From: Betaproteobacteria bacterium
Lineage (GTDB): Bacteria > Desulfobacterota > Desulfovibrionia > Desulfovibrionales > Desulfovibrionaceae
NCBI GenBank assembly: GCA_009778295.1
Contig: WRKB01000202.1
Span: 1-5,138 of the forward strand
Direction: 5' to 3'
DNA: 5,138 bases
The notes below the pieces were generated by a model that searched no databases, was not told the DNA's origin, and saw nothing but the letters and a program-made list of their open reading frames with translations. Below are positions 1-5,138 of this stretch, in pieces (the first letter of the stretch is position 1; each line of letters opens with the position of its first letter). The position numbers and the translations under genes are program-made.

Positions 1-272
1 TTACGGCCCATGGGGTCCTGGGTAATCTCGCCGCCCAGCGCCAGAAAATACCCGTCCACATCCGGTCCGCTGATGCCTTCGTCTTCAAGTCGGTAGACCA
101 GAGGCAGCCATACCCGGGCAATGCCGGGGTCATGCGCGCGCGCCGGGGGGGACACGCCCGCGCCGGGGGGAATACCTTGAGTGCATGCGCTTTGTATGCC
201 AAGACACAGAGGAAGCGCAAGGACACACGCAACGAAGCGCCATTTCATTCGAGTAACGAGGCTATGGGCCAT
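1..272 (-). CDS. Exported protein or lipoprotein, 5' part only; possibly a lytic transglycosylase
   Basis: The first 90 codons of a minus-strand gene are visible and the frame stays open to the window edge. Residues 1-13 are basic (R8, K10, R12), residues 14-26 are hydrophobic, and Cys30 follows Gln-Ser-Ala, so this is a signal peptide. The lipobox is imperfect because Gln sits at -3, so lipidation is possible but not certain. A Pro/Gly/Ala-rich linker (about 34-46) follows, then a region with W-L-P-L-V-x-R-L near 54-61 and D-P-M-G-R at the edge. From memory this resembles the region before the catalytic domain in some SLT-type lytic transglycosylases, but no catalytic residue is in view. The ATG at 272 is preferred because a GAGAGAGG stretch lies just upstream. 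An in-frame ATG at 293, one base after the hflC stop, would add seven residues but has no ribosome site, and an ATG at 248 also lacks one. It lies 22 bases after hflC and is probably co-transcribed. Confidence 0.7.
   Translation of the reverse strand, partial: MAHSLVTRMKWRFVACVLALPLCLGIQSACTQGIPPGAGVSPPARAHDPGIARVWLPLVYRLEDEGISGPDVDGYFLALGGEITQDPMGR
139..170. repeat. 12-bp direct repeat ending in G tracts, period 20 bp
   Basis: CGCGCCGGGGGG occurs at 139-150 and again at 159-170. The first copy runs into one more G, giving G7 at 145-151; the second has G6 at 165-170. The repeat lies in the Pro/Gly/Ala linker of the exported protein gene. The period is 20 bases, so the two copies are read in different frames, and loss or gain of one unit, or of one G, would shift the reading frame. 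Confidence 0.8.
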
Positions 273-294
273 TTCCCTCTCTCGAACTCTCATG

Positions 295-1143
295 CTATTG
301 GAGGGATTTAAAAAACGGATTGTCCTGAGTCATCACCACACGGGAATTCTGCTTCAGTGACTTGCGTAACGCTTCCAAACCCCGTTGAAATTCAAAAAAA
401 TCAGGCGCTTTCCCGAATATTTCCGCATAAATACGAGCCGCTTCCGCATCCCCTTCGCCTCGGAGCAATTCAGACTTGCGTCCTGCTTCCGCCAGTTCCA
501 CAGCGCGCTGGCGGTCCGCATCAGAACGAATGCGGGTGGATTCTTCCCCCCCCTCAGAACGGTACTGCTTCGCCTGTCGCTCGCGTTCAGCACGCATGCG
601 TCCAAAAATAGCACGGGCATTTTCAGGTGGCAGGTCGGTGCGCTTAATGCGCACATCCATCACTTTGACGCCAAAGCCTTTCATGAGATCGGCAACTTTA
701 TGGGTGACCGTCTGCATGATGGCGGCTCGCTGGCTGGAAACAACCTCCGCCAAGGTATAACTGCCCACCAAAATGCGTAACTGTGAATACACCACGTCTT
801 TCAGGCGCGCCTGAGCGCCGGGCACCGTACGCATCGTGCGATAAAACTGTAACGGATCCTCTATGGACCAGCGCGCGTAATTACTCAGCACTATGGCCTT
901 TTTATCCACAGTCAGGGCTTCTGCCGGAGGCGCATCGTAATCCAGGATACGGGCGTCGAAATATTCCACCTTCTGGATAAAAGGCAGCTTGAAGTGCAGA
1001 CCGGGCATATAAATTCTGTTCAGCGGCTCCCCAAGTTGCAGAACAAGAGCCTTCTCGGTCTGGTGAACCACGAACATGCTCTGGCTGGCAACCGCCAGCA
1101 GAATGACCAGAGCCAGACCCAATGCGAGAGGTGAACGCTGCAT
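295..1143 (-). CDS. hflC: HflC, SPFH/band 7 membrane protein, FtsH protease modulator
   Basis: A 282-residue protein with the full HflC layout. A single membrane segment lies at about residues 5-26. The SPFH/band 7 domain follows from about 27: E-K-A-L-V-L-Q-L-G-E-P at 30-40, P-G-L-H-F-K-L-P-F at 47-55, and a W-S-I-E-D-P-L-Q-F-Y stretch at 92-101. A charged helical region at about 175-245 carries the family signatures R-S-E-G-G-E-E-S and R-G-E-G-D-A-E-A-A. HflC is known to assemble with HflK into a large ring or cage around FtsH hexamers and to modulate turnover of membrane proteins; most of the protein is periplasmic. The ATG at 1143 is chosen because it is one base after the hflK stop (TGA-C-ATG) and gives the normal N-terminus; the frame is open 20 codons further upstream, inside hflK. 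The ribosome site is only a weak AAAGAGAA stretch, so translational coupling to hflK is likely. A G8 run in coding sense spans codons 197-200. Confidence 0.96.
   Translation of the reverse strand: MQRSPLALGLALVILLAVASQSMFVVHQTEKALVLQLGEPLNRIYMPGLHFKLPFIQKVEYFDARILDYDAPPAEALTVDKKAIVLSNYARWSIEDPLQFYRTMRTVPGAQARLKDVVYSQLRILVGSYTLAEVVSSQRAAIMQTVTHKVADLMKGFGVKVMDVRIKRTDLPPENARAIFGRMRAERERQAKQYRSEGGEESTRIRSDADRQRAVELAEAGRKSELLRGEGDAEAARIYAEIFGKAPDFFEFQRGLEALRKSLKQNSRVVMTQDNPFFKSLQ
546..553. repeat. C8 homopolymer (G8 in the hflC sense)
   Basis: Eight consecutive C on the plus strand read as G-AG GGG GGG G-AA in hflC, encoding Glu197-Gly198-Gly199-Glu200. Gain or loss of one base would shift the frame with about 85 of 282 residues still to be made, removing the C-terminal helical region. 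Confidence 0.85.
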
Positions 1144-1144
1144 G

Positions 1145-2284
1145 TCAGTTCTCTTTCCCCGGCTGCTGTGCCGGCCGCGCCGGACGCTTCCCGAGGACAT
1201 CAAGGGGCAGAAGCGGCAAGGTTCGATCCGCAGTGCCCTGAGGTAAAATGATTTTCTCCATGTCCGGCGAAGAAAGGATTTCTTCCATCGCTTCGTAATA
1301 CAAGCGCTTCTTCGTCACATCTTTGGCCTTCTGATATTCGGCAAGCACCGCTGCAAAACGTCCGGCCTCCCCTTCGGCGATCCGGATGCGCGTTGCCCGG
1401 TACGCCTGGGCCTGGTTGACCATTTCAGCGGCCTGCCCGCGCGCTTTCGGGAGGATTTCGTTTCTGTAGGCTTCAGCTTCGTTGATGATGCGGCTTTTGT
1501 CCTCGCGGGCACTGGCCACATCCTTGAAGGCTTCGATGACATCCTGCGGAGGATGCACGTCCTGAAGCTGCACGGCGATAACCTGAACGCCCACTTCATA
1601 GCGGTCAAGAATAGTTTGCAAAAGCCGTGTGGCGTCATCCTGAATTTTGAGCTTGCCGTCAGTCAGTGCGGAATCGATCTCGCTGGTGCCGATGACCTCG
1701 CGCATCGCGGCTTCCGCCGCGCTATGCACCACGGCCGCCTGATTGGCGACGCGGAAAAGATATTCCACCGCATCACGGATTTTGTATTGAACACTGAACT
1801 GCACGTTGACGATATTTTCATCACCCGTGAGCGTGGACGCTTCTTCGGGAACCGCGCGCACTTGCGTCTGTCCGCCGCTTCTCGCCGACGAGCGGAACCC
1901 GACTTCAACGCGCTGCACCTGCGTTACCTTCGGGGTATCAACGCTCTCGATCGGAAAAGGCAGGTGATAATGAGGTCCCGGGGGGACGGAGCGGTTATAT
2001 TCGCCAAAAAGCAGGACAACGCCTTCTTCATCCGGCTCCACGATATAAATGCCGGAAAGCACCCACAGGACGAAGATCCCACCGGCCAGCCACCAAAAAG
2101 TTTTACCGCCGGGCGCGGCAAATTCACGCACTCTCCGCAGGGGATCCGGGGGAAGTCCCCCCAAATCCCGCCTCCGGGGAGGTTCGTTGTGACCGCCGCC
2201 CGGGCCGGATGCTTTGCCTTCGCCACTGTCTGGCCGAGGCTGCCGTTGCCGTTTTTCTTGCAATTTATCCCAATCCCAGTTCAT
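1145..2284 (-). CDS. hflK: HflK, SPFH/band 7 membrane protein, FtsH protease modulator
   Basis: A 379-residue protein, somewhat shorter than the E. coli form. The N-terminal 60 residues are a hydrophilic Gly/Pro/Arg-rich cytoplasmic tail, as usual for HflK. A membrane segment lies at about 63-82, followed by the SPFH domain: E-E-G-V-V-L-L-F-G-E-Y at 86-96, P-P-G-P-H-Y-H-L-P-F-P at 101-111, and D-E-N-I-V-N-V-Q-F-S-V-Q-Y at 155-167. The family segment Q-L-Q-D-V-H-P-P at 239-246 leads into a long charged helix (about 250-335) rich in Ala, Glu and Arg. HflK partners with HflC and FtsH. The ATG at 2284 is preferred because the M-N-W-D-W start suits the family. An in-frame TTG at 2323 would add 13 residues, but it lies inside the proposed promoter. 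No purine-rich ribosome site precedes 2284; the upstream bases are pyrimidine-rich. The stop is one base from the hflC start. Confidence 0.96.
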   Translation of the reverse strand: MNWDWDKLQEKRQRQPRPDSGEGKASGPGGGHNEPPRRRDLGGLPPDPLRRVREFAAPGGKTFWWLAGGIFVLWVLSGIYIVEPDEEGVVLLFGEYNRSVPPGPHYHLPFPIESVDTPKVTQVQRVEVGFRSSARSGGQTQVRAVPEEASTLTGDENIVNVQFSVQYKIRDAVEYLFRVANQAAVVHSAAEAAMREVIGTSEIDSALTDGKLKIQDDATRLLQTILDRYEVGVQVIAVQLQDVHPPQDVIEAFKDVASAREDKSRIINEAEAYRNEILPKARGQAAEMVNQAQAYRATRIRIAEGEAGRFAAVLAEYQKAKDVTKKRLYYEAMEEILSSPDMEKIILPQGTADRTLPLLPLDVLGKRPARPAQQPGKEN

Positions 2285-2294
2285 AATGGAGTAA

Positions 2295-2324
2295 GGAATA
2301 TGGTCTTGACAAGCAAAGGTCAAG
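2295..2324 (-). promoter_or_regulatory. Candidate promoter of the hflK-hflC operon
   Basis: Reading the minus strand, TTGACC (2323-2318) is followed after 17 bases by TATTCC (2300-2295), a weak -10. An alternative reading is a heat-shock sigma-32-like pair: CTTGAC (2324-2319), 13 bases, GACCAT (2305-2300), against consensus CTTGAA and CCCCAT. Either would start transcription only a few bases before the hflK ATG at 2284, so the leader would be very short. The element is inferred from sequence only. Confidence 0.3.
2305..2324. promoter_or_regulatory. Inverted repeat CTTGAC-N8-GTCAAG, possible operator
   Basis: The arms CTTGAC (2305-2310) and GTCAAG (2319-2324) are perfect 6-base complements around an 8-base AT-rich centre. 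Each arm supplies TTGAC to one strand, so both outward promoters could take their -35 box from this one symmetric site. It could be a dimeric regulator site, or just two -35 boxes facing each other. I do not recognise the regulator. Confidence 0.5.
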
Positions 2325-2332
2325 GATAGAAA
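2306..2332 (+). promoter_or_regulatory. Candidate promoter of the phosphomutase-glycosyltransferase pair
   Basis: A perfect TTGACA box (2306-2311) is followed after 15 bases by TAGAAA (2327-2332), which matches four of six -10 positions. The spacer is shorter than the usual 17. The predicted start near 2339 would leave a leader of about 29 bases containing the ribosome site. Confidence 0.4.
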
Positions 2333-2356
2333 CGAAAAAAAATTGCCGACAGGAAC

Positions 2357-2363
2357 GAGGAAG
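2357..2363 (+). promoter_or_regulatory. Ribosome binding site of the phosphomutase gene
   Basis: GAGGAAG ends four bases before the ATG at 2368. It supports this start and contrasts with the divergent hflK gene, which has no such site. Confidence 0.75.
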
Positions 2364-2367
2364 CCGT

Positions 2368-3723
2368 ATGCCCCCTGCCAAACATGTCTTCCGAACTTAC
2401 GATATCAGGGGTATCGTCGATCAGGATTTCGACGCTGCCTGGGTCGAACGGCTCGGACGGGCCTGTGCCACCTATTTCCTCGCCAGAGGACAAACTTGCG
2501 CCGTACTGGGACATGACTGCCGCCCCTCCTCGCCCGTATTCCTGACTGCGTTACGGCAAGGGTTGAGCGATGCCGGCGTGGACTGCGTGTGCATCGGTAT
2601 GGTGCCCACTCCAACGCTCTATTTTGCCGTCAAAGAACTGAACAAGGCCGCCGGGGTGATGATTACCGCAAGCCATAATCCGCCCCAGTACAACGGCTTC
2701 AAAATCTGGTCCGGCGCAAGCACGCTCTATGGCGAAGAAATCTTGGAACTGCGCCGCATCTTTGCCGATGAAAACTTTCCCCAAGGCAGAGGTTTCGTAA
2801 GCCAGGCGGATATTATGCCCGCGTATGTGGAAGCCATCAGTTCCCGGCTCCAGCTTAAACGCCCCATGAAGGCCGTGGTGGATGGAGGCAACGGCGTCGG
2901 AGGTCCGGGCTGCGTGGCGGCGCTGACCAGAATGGGGGCCGAGGTCATCCCCCTCTATTGCGAACCTGACGGCCGTTTCCCCCACCATCATCCCGATCCC
3001 ACTGTCGAGGCGAATATGCAGGATCTCATCGCCGCCGTACGCGCAGAAGGCGCGGAAGTCGGCTTCGGCCTTGACGGCGACGGGGATCGCCTGGGAGTTG
3101 TGGACGCGCACGGCCGTCTGCTCGCGGGCGACGAAATCCTCGCTATCTATGCGCACGAACTGTTGGAGCGCAAGCCGGGAAGCCGCATCATAGGAGATGT
3201 CAAATGTTCCGAACGCCTTTTTGCCGATCTGAAAGCACGCGGCGGCAACCCGGAAATGTGGATTACCGGGCATTCCTTGATCAAGGCCCGGATGCGGGAA
3301 ACAGACGCCCAGCTTGCGGGTGAATTGTCGGGGCACATGTTTTTTTCCGATGGCTGGTACGGATTTGACGATGCCATTTACGGCGCCGCGCGCCTGCTTG
3401 CTGTTCTCAGTGCCCGGGATGTCCCGCTCACGGAACTGCCGGGCTGGCCCCCCGCCTGCACAACCCGCGAAATCCAGCTTCCCTGCCCGGAAGAGCGTAA
3501 GGCGGCTGTTATCAGACGCGTGCAGGAACATTACGCGCAAACATATCCCGTAAACCGGCTGGACGGCGCCAGAGTGAGTTTCAAACATGGCTGGGGCCTT
3601 GCGCGCGCTTCAAACACGCAGCCTGTTCTGGTGCTGCGTTTTGAAGCCGATAGCCCGGAAGCACTGAAGGCCATCCGCTCGGAAATGGAAGAAAAACTGC
3701 AAGGCTGGCTGGAGGAAGCGTGA
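2368..3723 (+). CDS. Phosphomannomutase/phosphoglucomutase (AlgC/ManB-type)
   Basis: A complete 451-residue member of the alpha-D-phosphohexomutase family, close in length to bacterial AlgC-type enzymes (about 460). It interconverts hexose 6-phosphate and hexose 1-phosphate in the cytoplasm, supplying mannose-1-P for GDP-mannose or glucose-1-P for UDP-glucose. All four active-site loops are visible: T-A-S-H-N-P at 100-105 with the phosphorylated serine at 102; the Mg-binding D-G-D-G-D-R at 236-241; the sugar-specificity loop G-E-L-S-G-H at 318-323; and the phosphate-binding R-A-S-N-T-Q-P at 413-419. The early T-Y-D-I-R-G (10-15) is also typical. G-E-x-S-G-H is the form usual in dual PMM/PGM enzymes; phosphoglucosamine mutase (GlmM) normally differs in this loop and in the serine loop, so GlmM is unlikely. 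The mannose versus glucose preference cannot be read from sequence. The start has a good ribosome site. The gene overlaps the next by four bases, so the two are probably one operon. Confidence 0.95.
   Translation: MPPAKHVFRTYDIRGIVDQDFDAAWVERLGRACATYFLARGQTCAVLGHDCRPSSPVFLTALRQGLSDAGVDCVCIGMVPTPTLYFAVKELNKAAGVMITASHNPPQYNGFKIWSGASTLYGEEILELRRIFADENFPQGRGFVSQADIMPAYVEAISSRLQLKRPMKAVVDGGNGVGGPGCVAALTRMGAEVIPLYCEPDGRFPHHHPDPTVEANMQDLIAAVRAEGAEVGFGLDGDGDRLGVVDAHGRLLAGDEILAIYAHELLERKPGSRIIGDVKCSERLFADLKARGGNPEMWITGHSLIKARMRETDAQLAGELSGHMFFSDGWYGFDDAIYGAARLLAVLSARDVPLTELPGWPPACTTREIQLPCPEERKAAVIRRVQEHYAQTYPVNRLDGARVSFKHGWGLARASNTQPVLVLRFEADSPEALKAIRSEMEEKLQGWLEEA
3711..3716 (+). promoter_or_regulatory. 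Ribosome binding site of the glycosyltransferase gene
   Basis: GGAGGA lies within the last codons of the phosphomutase gene, three bases before the GTG at 3720. It decides the GTG start and, with the GTGA overlap, points to coupled translation. Confidence 0.7.
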
Positions 3724-4565
3724 GTGCCGTCCCCGTCTTGTTCTGCGTTGACGACAACCCTCGCTACCTGCCGCTGCTACGCGTGGCTGTCCGTTCCCTG
3801 CGCGAGGTGCAAGGGGTGGACGCGCCCTGTCTGTGCGTATACGCCGGCAATGACCGGTCCCTGCTGGACAGCCTGGAACGCGAACACATCCCGTGCGCGC
3901 GCTATACCCCCGTGCTGGACAAGGCAGCCATTCCCCAGCGTTTCCACCGCGCCATCGGCGCATTCCTGAAGCTCGAACTCGCTCTGCTCCCCGAACTGGT
4001 GGGTATTCCCTACTGTCTGTACTGCGATGTGGACGTCATGTTTCTGCGTCCGCTGGACGATCTGCTCATCCGCAGACCGCGCTACATGGCCATGTCCAAG
4101 GAACAGACCGCACCCTTCTTCCACGAACACGAAAGTTTAAGCTACACATGGCGGGGCAAGGATTACACGGTACCCATGCCCTTTCCCATCTGGACCTTCA
4201 GCAGCGGCGTCGTGCTGTTCCATTTGCAGCGGCTGCGCAATTACGACCACATTCACAATTTTCTCGCTTTCTGCGCTCAGAATCTGGAACGTATCGGGAA
4301 TCTGGATCAGTCCCTGCTCAACTATTTTTTCGGCAAGCGAATAGAAAAGCTGGAAAGCCGCTGGAATTGTCCCCCTTACCGCTGTGAAGCCGCAAGCGAA
4401 GGACACATCATACACTTCCACGGCCCCAAGCCATGGGAAATCCGGCGTCCTCTGTGGAATGACTTGCGCATCAACGATTTTTGGAAATTACGCGAAAAAT
4501 GGAAAAGTTTCCTGGAGGCGGACGAGCACAATATGGTGGAAGCATGGGAAAAAGCCGACGCGTGA
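3720..4565 (+). CDS. Glycosyltransferase, family 8-like
   Basis: A complete 281-residue protein with a GTG start overlapping the upstream stop (GTGA). It looks like a retaining GT-A glycosyltransferase of the LgtC/GT8 kind, which moves a hexose from a UDP-sugar onto an acceptor, commonly LPS core or another surface glycan. Visible signs: an N-terminal strand V-L-F-C-V-D-D-N at 6-13; the metal-binding D-V-D (103-105) within Y-C-D-V-D-V-M-F; S-S-G-V-V-L-F at 161-167, matching the N-S-G-V-x-L-hydrophobic block of the family; L-D-Q-S-L-L-N at 195-201; and the C-terminal H-F-H-G-P-K-P-W at 232-239, matching the H-x-x-G-x-x-K-P-W nucleotide-phosphate motif. No signal peptide or membrane segment is seen, so it is cytoplasmic or peripheral. 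Pairing with a hexose phosphomutase suggests that the mutase feeds the nucleotide-sugar pool it draws on; this is inference. Donor and acceptor are unknown. Confidence 0.88.
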   Translation: MSAVPVLFCVDDNPRYLPLLRVAVRSLREVQGVDAPCLCVYAGNDRSLLDSLEREHIPCARYTPVLDKAAIPQRFHRAIGAFLKLELALLPELVGIPYCLYCDVDVMFLRPLDDLLIRRPRYMAMSKEQTAPFFHEHESLSYTWRGKDYTVPMPFPIWTFSSGVVLFHLQRLRNYDHIHNFLAFCAQNLERIGNLDQSLLNYFFGKRIEKLESRWNCPPYRCEAASEGHIIHFHGPKPWEIRRPLWNDLRINDFWKLREKWKSFLEADEHNMVEAWEKADA

Positions 4566-4602
4566 AAAACGCCCGGCCAATGCTATTCCGCAGGCAGGCT
4601 CA

Positions 4603-4632
4603 TTGACACGCCCCCCCCCGAAGGAGTAGCGT
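4603..4632 (+). promoter_or_regulatory. Candidate upstream promoter with a C9 spacer tract
   Basis: A perfect TTGACA (4603-4608) is followed after 18 bases by TAGCGT (4627-4632), which keeps only the T1, A2 and T6 positions of a -10. Nine of the 18 spacer bases are an unbroken C run (4611-4619). The weak -10 makes the call uncertain. Confidence 0.3.
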
Positions 4633-4671
4633 ATTGTGGGAAAAAGTCGCATGCCGCTTAGGCAACGTGCG

Positions 4672-4699
4672 TTCGTAATCGGCAAGGATGCGTTATTAT
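4672..4699 (+). promoter_or_regulatory. Candidate proximal promoter of the fumarase gene
   Basis: TATTAT (4694-4699) matches five of six -10 positions. Sixteen bases upstream, TTCGTA (4672-4677) is a poor -35, so an activator may be needed. Transcription would start near 4706, leaving a leader of about 19 bases that includes the ribosome site. Confidence 0.4.
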
Positions 4700-4712
4700 C
4701 TACTTCTTTTTT

Positions 4713-4719
4713 GAGGGAG
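4713..4719 (+). promoter_or_regulatory. Ribosome binding site of the fumarase gene
   Basis: GAGGGAG lies five bases before the ATG at 4725 and fixes this start. Confidence 0.75.
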
Positions 4720-4724
4720 TGCCT

Positions 4725-5138
4725 ATGCGAGAGATTCAAGTGACAGCCATCAGCGAAGCTGTCGCGGAACTGGCCGTCAAAGCATGTTGCCAGCTGCCGC
4801 GGGACGTGTACGAAGCGCTCAAGAAATCTCAAGAAACCGAACCATCGCCCGTAGGCAGGAATATTCTGGAACAGCTCGTCACCAATGCGGACATTGCGGC
4901 AAAGGAAACTATGCCCATCTGCCAGGATACGGGGATGTCCGTAGTTTTCGTGGAGCTCGGGCAGGACGTGCGCATCACGGGCGGCTCCTTTGAGGATGCC
5001 GTCAACGAAGGTATCCGCCGCGGCTATGTGGACGGCTATCTGCGTAAATCCGTTGTGGCCGAGCCGCTCTTCGAGCGAAAAAACACCAGGGACAACACCC
5101 CCGCCGTCATCCATACGCGCATTGTGACCGGCGACGGG
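4725..5138 (+). CDS. Fumarate hydratase class I (FeS), alpha subunit, 5' part
   Basis: The first 138 codons of a gene cut by the right edge; the family's alpha subunit is about 280 residues, so about half is seen. Class I fumarases use a [4Fe-4S] cluster to interconvert fumarate and L-malate in the cytoplasm. The segment M-P-I-C-Q-D-T-G (63-70) is the family signature, and Cys66 is the expected first cluster ligand. Other supporting stretches are I-A-A-K-E-T at 57-62, N-E-G-I-R-R-G-Y at 94-101 and a K-N-T-R-D-N-T-P-A block at 119-127. The N-terminus begins directly with the short helical region of the separate alpha-subunit type, without the longer extension of E. coli FumA, so a beta-subunit gene is expected just downstream. 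The related L-tartrate dehydratase alpha subunit (TtdA) has the same fold and cannot be fully excluded. The spacer upstream suggests a promoter of its own. Confidence 0.9.
   Translation, partial: MREIQVTAISEAVAELAVKACCQLPRDVYEALKKSQETEPSPVGRNILEQLVTNADIAAKETMPICQDTGMSVVFVELGQDVRITGGSFEDAVNEGIRRGYVDGYLRKSVVAEPLFERKNTRDNTPAVIHTRIVTGDG

Larger units (their letters stand above)
2285..2367. promoter_or_regulatory. Divergent control region between hflK and the hexose phosphomutase gene
   Basis: These 83 bases separate two divergent genes and must hold promoters for both directions. They contain the inverted repeat at 2305-2324, an A8 tract at 2335-2342, and a ribosome site for the plus-strand gene at 2357-2363. 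No gene is seen in the region. Confidence 0.75.
4566..4724. other. Intergenic spacer before the fumarase gene
   Basis: A 159-base gap. It holds a TTGACA box followed by a C9 run (4611-4619), an AAGGAG at 4621-4626, a small inverted repeat TGCC-N5-GGCA at 4652-4664, a good -10-like TATTAT at 4694-4699 and a ribosome site. I see no GC-rich hairpin followed by a T run, so no intrinsic terminator for the glycosyltransferase transcript can be called. A 35-codon ORF (4636-4743) can be read across its second half; see findings. Confidence 0.7.

Noticed and set aside
1553..2329. Plus-strand open frame (258 codons) opposite hflK
   Set aside because: It is antisense to a clear HflK with conserved SPFH motifs; its translation has no recognisable family features.
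2320..2514. Minus-strand 64-codon ORF running from the phosphomutase 5' end toward hflK
   Set aside because: It overlaps the coding start of the phosphomutase gene, has no visible ribosome site, and its end runs through the divergent promoter region.
2551..3588. Long minus-strand open frame (345 codons) opposite the phosphomutase gene
   Set aside because: The plus strand carries all phosphohexomutase motifs. The antisense frame is a by-product of GC-rich codon use and shows no recognisable domain or ribosome site.
3893..4387. Plus-strand frame (164 codons) inside the glycosyltransferase gene
   Set aside because: It is a +1 shadow of the frame that carries the DxD and H-x-x-G-x-x-K-P-W motifs.
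4578..4605. CAATG...CATTG inverted repeat after the glycosyltransferase gene, considered as a terminator
   Set aside because: The arms are only five bases with an 18-base loop and no T run follows, so it does not support a terminator.
4652..4664. TGCC-N5-GGCA hairpin in the fumarase upstream region, considered as a riboswitch or operator
   Set aside because: A four-base stem is expected by chance and no wider conserved RNA structure is visible around it.

Overview
The window is a moderately GC-rich bacterial stretch with two divergent gene blocks and the start of a third. I infer a Gram-negative deltaproteobacterium, most likely a Desulfovibrio-type sulfate reducer. This rests on the HflK/HflC pair, an FeS class I fumarase that appears to be the split alpha-subunit form, and the look of the HflK N-terminus. 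It is recollection of family style, not a database match.

Minus strand, 2284 down to 1: hflK, hflC and an exported or lipoprotein gene cut by the left edge lie head to tail with very small gaps and probably form one operon. HflK and HflC are the paired membrane SPFH proteins that surround and modulate the FtsH protease. The third gene shows a signal peptide and then a short region resembling the N-terminal part of some cell-envelope lytic transglycosylases. That assignment is weak.

Plus strand, 2368 to 4565: a complete phosphomannomutase/phosphoglucomutase is followed, with a 4-base overlap, by a family-8-like glycosyltransferase. The pair fits sugar-1-phosphate supply plus sugar transfer for surface polysaccharide or LPS. 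The 83-base gap between hflK and the mutase holds a 20-base inverted repeat whose arms give a TTGAC element to each strand, so it is the likely control point for both directions.

Plus strand, 4566 to 5138: a 159-base spacer with promoter-like elements, including a C9 tract between a TTGACA box and a weak -10. It is followed by the first 138 codons of the alpha subunit of an FeS class I fumarate hydratase, cut by the right edge.

The genes are of ordinary, well-known families and I see no clearly new system. The points worth a second look are the G/C homopolymers (C9 in a promoter-like site, G8 in hflC, G7 and G6 in the exported protein gene), the symmetric divergent control region, the absence of a Shine-Dalgarno site before hflK, and a possible 35-codon leader ORF before the fumarase. 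I see no tRNA, rRNA, CRISPR array, insertion sequence or convincing terminator.
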